10,243 nucleotides of DNA from assembly GCA_029253805.1 (NCBI GenBank), contig JAQWYU010000292.1, positions 1-10,243 of the forward strand. The letters run 5' to 3'. The position numbers were made by a program, and so were the translations under genes. The notes under the pieces are model-generated. The model searched no databases, had not been told where the DNA came from, and was given only the letters and a program-made list of their open reading frames with translations. Within the stretch, counting starts at the first letter, position 1, and each line of letters starts with the position of its first letter. Source of the stretch: Flavobacteriaceae bacterium. GTDB lineage: Bacteria > Bacteroidota > Bacteroidia > Flavobacteriales > Flavobacteriaceae. Below are positions 8,744 to 10,243 of this stretch, piece after piece.

Positions 8744-9847
8744 TTATTCAAAACTAGCCTTCGTTTCTTTTATAGTTTGTAAATATTCATCCGTTAATGT
8801 CTTGCCTTCGTAGAAGGCTACTCCCTTGGCTCCATTTTCTTTGGCTAATAAAATAGATTGTTTTAATTCCTCAGCAGATTTAAAATCGGGGATATAAACT
8901 CCAGTATTAATTAAAGTATTTTTAGAGCTCAAATCGCTTACCCCTTGTCTAGTGGCATAACCAATCCAATCAACTTCTTCGCTATAAAAACCGTGATAAA
9001 TCATTGGATATACTTCATCTATATTCCACTTATCCCAACGCTGACGCACCATATGATCAGCCATTTCTGGATAGGGAAACACAGCTGCTGTGAGCTTTTT
9101 CTTATTCTCTTTTGCTATGATGTACGCATCATCGACAATATTTTTGATGCTATTTAGTCTAAAATTTTTCCATTCCATATCAATAGAGGTATTTCTTGTA
9201 TCTAGAGGACTCTTACTGTGTATATCTTCAAATTTGGAAATACAAACATTACAATAACAAAAATCATATTCTGGAAGTTCAGTATCTTGAACTAAATCAT
9301 ATTTTGGTAATAAAGCTATTGGTAAAAATATATCTGAGAAACGAATGTAGTCTAAATGAACACTCTCTATGTTGTCGACCTTAGACAATTGTTCGATAAG
9401 TCCCAAAATATGATTCCTTGACTCTGTTCTGTTAGGGCAAAGCCATTGGTAATAATCTACATAAGGTCTAGTATCATAACAGGAATTTCCTTCTTTGCTG
9501 ACTGCATACCATTCTGGATGCTGCAATGCTATGGAATCTCCTGGCCTATTCATTGTCATTATCCAAGCGTGGACTTTCAAACCAGCATCACTAGCAACAG
9601 CTGCTAATCGTCGCAATTCATCAGGATCCGTTAGTGTGTTTATTAAAATCTCATCAATTCCATAATCTTTGTACCTTTTAAATTCAGTTGCATATAAATC
9701 ATTTGATTTTTCTCTATCAGAAGTAATCCAAGTTGAAAACTCAAAATTTTGGTTCTCTATTTGTAAATCACTTTCAATTGCTTTTTTAGAATTACATGAA
9801 AAAATAGCAAGTAAAAGTGAATAAAATAATATATGTATTATTTTCAT
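8744..9847 (-). CDS. Putative glycoside hydrolase, GHL10/DUF187-type TIM-barrel lipoprotein
   Basis: This is a 367-residue lipoprotein that looks like a glycoside hydrolase of the poorly characterised GHL10/DUF187 type; the substrate is unknown. I chose the ATG at 9847 because it gives a clean lipoprotein signal (MKIIHILF to AIFSC, Cys18) and a 7-nt gap to the upstream gene. The ATG at 9874 would add nine residues and overlap that gene by 20 nt. Eight barrel strands can be followed: FSTWI, YGIDEILINT, LKVHAWIMTM, IESVHLDYIRF, LTAAVFPYP, VYPMIYHGFY, INTGVYIPD and GAKGVAFYEG. The Asp of HLDYIRF (about 164-170) is at the strand-4 position of a catalytic acid. WLCPN (Cys137) and CYCNVC (Cys197, 199, 202) resemble the four-cysteine zinc site of GH42 beta-galactosidases. 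The context points to N-glycan material, possibly a core-cleaving step, but this is inference. Confidence 0.8.
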   Translation of the reverse strand: MKIIHILFYSLLLAIFSCNSKKAIESDLQIENQNFEFSTWITSDREKSNDLYATEFKRYKDYGIDEILINTLTDPDELRRLAAVASDAGLKVHAWIMTMNRPGDSIALQHPEWYAVSKEGNSCYDTRPYVDYYQWLCPNRTESRNHILGLIEQLSKVDNIESVHLDYIRFSDIFLPIALLPKYDLVQDTELPEYDFCYCNVCISKFEDIHSKSPLDTRNTSIDMEWKNFRLNSIKNIVDDAYIIAKENKKKLTAAVFPYPEMADHMVRQRWDKWNIDEVYPMIYHGFYSEEVDWIGYATRQGVSDLSSKNTLINTGVYIPDFKSAEELKQSILLAKENGAKGVAFYEGKTLTDEYLQTIKETKASFE

Positions 9848-9854
9848 AATCAGT

Positions 9855-10243
9855 TTATTTGATTTTAAATTCACCGTCCTCTTTTATGGTTAATAGTTTA
9901 TCTGAAAATGGACTTTTTATTGATATTACCCATCCGGAACCATAGTTCTCAATAAAAGGTTTTAGGCTATGACCATATAAAATGACAGGGGTGGGCTGAA
10001 TACTTTCAATAGTTGTTTGCCATTGATTTGTATTAGAAAAATAACCCTTTTGAATTCTATACATTTTATATAATTCCCATTTAATTTCTTCATCTTTTGG
10101 AATTTTAAATGGAATTCCATCTCCAGCTTGCAAGGAAGAAAAATAAACATAGCCCCATTTTTCAGGTTCATGCATATTCACAACTCCTTGAGGCGACCAT
10201 ACCCAATTATATTCTTTTAAAAAATTACCAGTATTATCTTTTT
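9855..10243 (-). CDS. Carbohydrate-binding family 9-like protein, C-terminal part (cut by window edge)
   Basis: The reading frame stays open to the right edge, so the true start lies outside; about 128 residues are visible. They begin DNTGNFLKEYNWVWSPQGVV and continue NMHEPEKWGYVYFSS. This WSPQG-to-WGYV block is typical of the C-terminal half of Bacteroidota proteins annotated as carbohydrate-binding family 9-like. IKWELYKMYRIQKGYF follows in the place where the family has a Trp/Tyr-rich block. The end, LLTIKEDGEFKIK, is the usual last strand. Internal GTG or ATG codons near 10170-10181 are not starts, because conserved sequence continues upstream of them. These proteins are usually exported and are assumed to bind sugar, but no catalytic role is established here. 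The stop is 7 nt before the TIM-barrel start, so the two are cotranscribed and may act together. Confidence 0.82.
   Translation of the reverse strand, partial: KDNTGNFLKEYNWVWSPQGVVNMHEPEKWGYVYFSSLQAGDGIPFKIPKDEEIKWELYKMYRIQKGYFSNTNQWQTTIESIQPTPVILYGHSLKPFIENYGSGWVISIKSPFSDKLLTIKEDGEFKIK

Noticed and set aside
8945..9384. Two plus-strand frames (8945-9157 and 9196-9384) antisense to the TIM-barrel gene
   Set aside because: Both are antisense shadows of a gene with clear barrel-strand motifs and show no domain signature.
9848..9874. Upstream ATG at 9874 as start of the TIM-barrel lipoprotein
   Set aside because: It would overlap the CBM9-like gene by 20 nt and put nine polar residues before the lipoprotein signal. 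The ATG at 9847 gives a standard signal and a 7-nt gap.
10170..10181. GTG or ATG near 10170-10181 as start of the CBM9-like gene
   Set aside because: The frame stays open to the window edge and the conserved NWVWSPQGVV segment lies upstream, so the gene is simply truncated by the window.

Overview
The window looks like part of a polysaccharide (glycan) utilisation locus of an AT-rich Bacteroidota, most likely a Flavobacteriaceae member. The evidence is a SusC/SusD pair, Bacteroidota-type lipoprotein signals, start codons preceded by A/T-rich sequence with no clear Shine-Dalgarno, and low-GC intergenic DNA. I cannot name a genus or species from the sequence alone.

All six supported genes lie on the minus strand and are transcribed from high to low coordinates. 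In that order they are: the C-terminal part of a family 9-like carbohydrate-binding protein (cut by the right edge), a TIM-barrel lipoprotein of the putative glycoside hydrolase GHL10/DUF187 type, a Tat-exported glycosylasparaginase, a GH92 alpha-mannosidase lipoprotein, a SusC-like TonB-dependent transporter and a SusD-like lipoprotein. A hairpin with a U-tract about 25 nt past the SusD stop probably ends the operon. Gaps are about 7, 52, 27, 201 and 17 nt. The 201-nt gap before susC is the only one large enough for a separate promoter. It holds a pair of near-identical 10/11-bp direct repeats and a weak promoter-like match.

The functional theme is use of N-linked glycoprotein glycans or glyco-asparagine. 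GH92 enzymes remove alpha-mannose, and glycosylasparaginase splits the GlcNAc-Asn bond that remains once a glycan has been trimmed and freed from its peptide. No recognisable chitobiose-core enzyme (GH18, GH85, GH20, GH163) and no beta-mannosidase is in the window. The uncharacterised TIM-barrel enzyme, which carries a predicted four-cysteine metal site, is therefore the most interesting candidate for an undescribed step.

Only the SusD-like protein carries a recognisable acidic surface-export signal after its lipid-anchored cysteine. The GH92 and TIM-barrel lipoproteins lack it, and the glycosylasparaginase has a Tat signal. This suggests that SusCD imports fairly intact glycan or glycopeptide and that breakdown is periplasmic. 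That model is inference. Positions 1-334 hold no gene.
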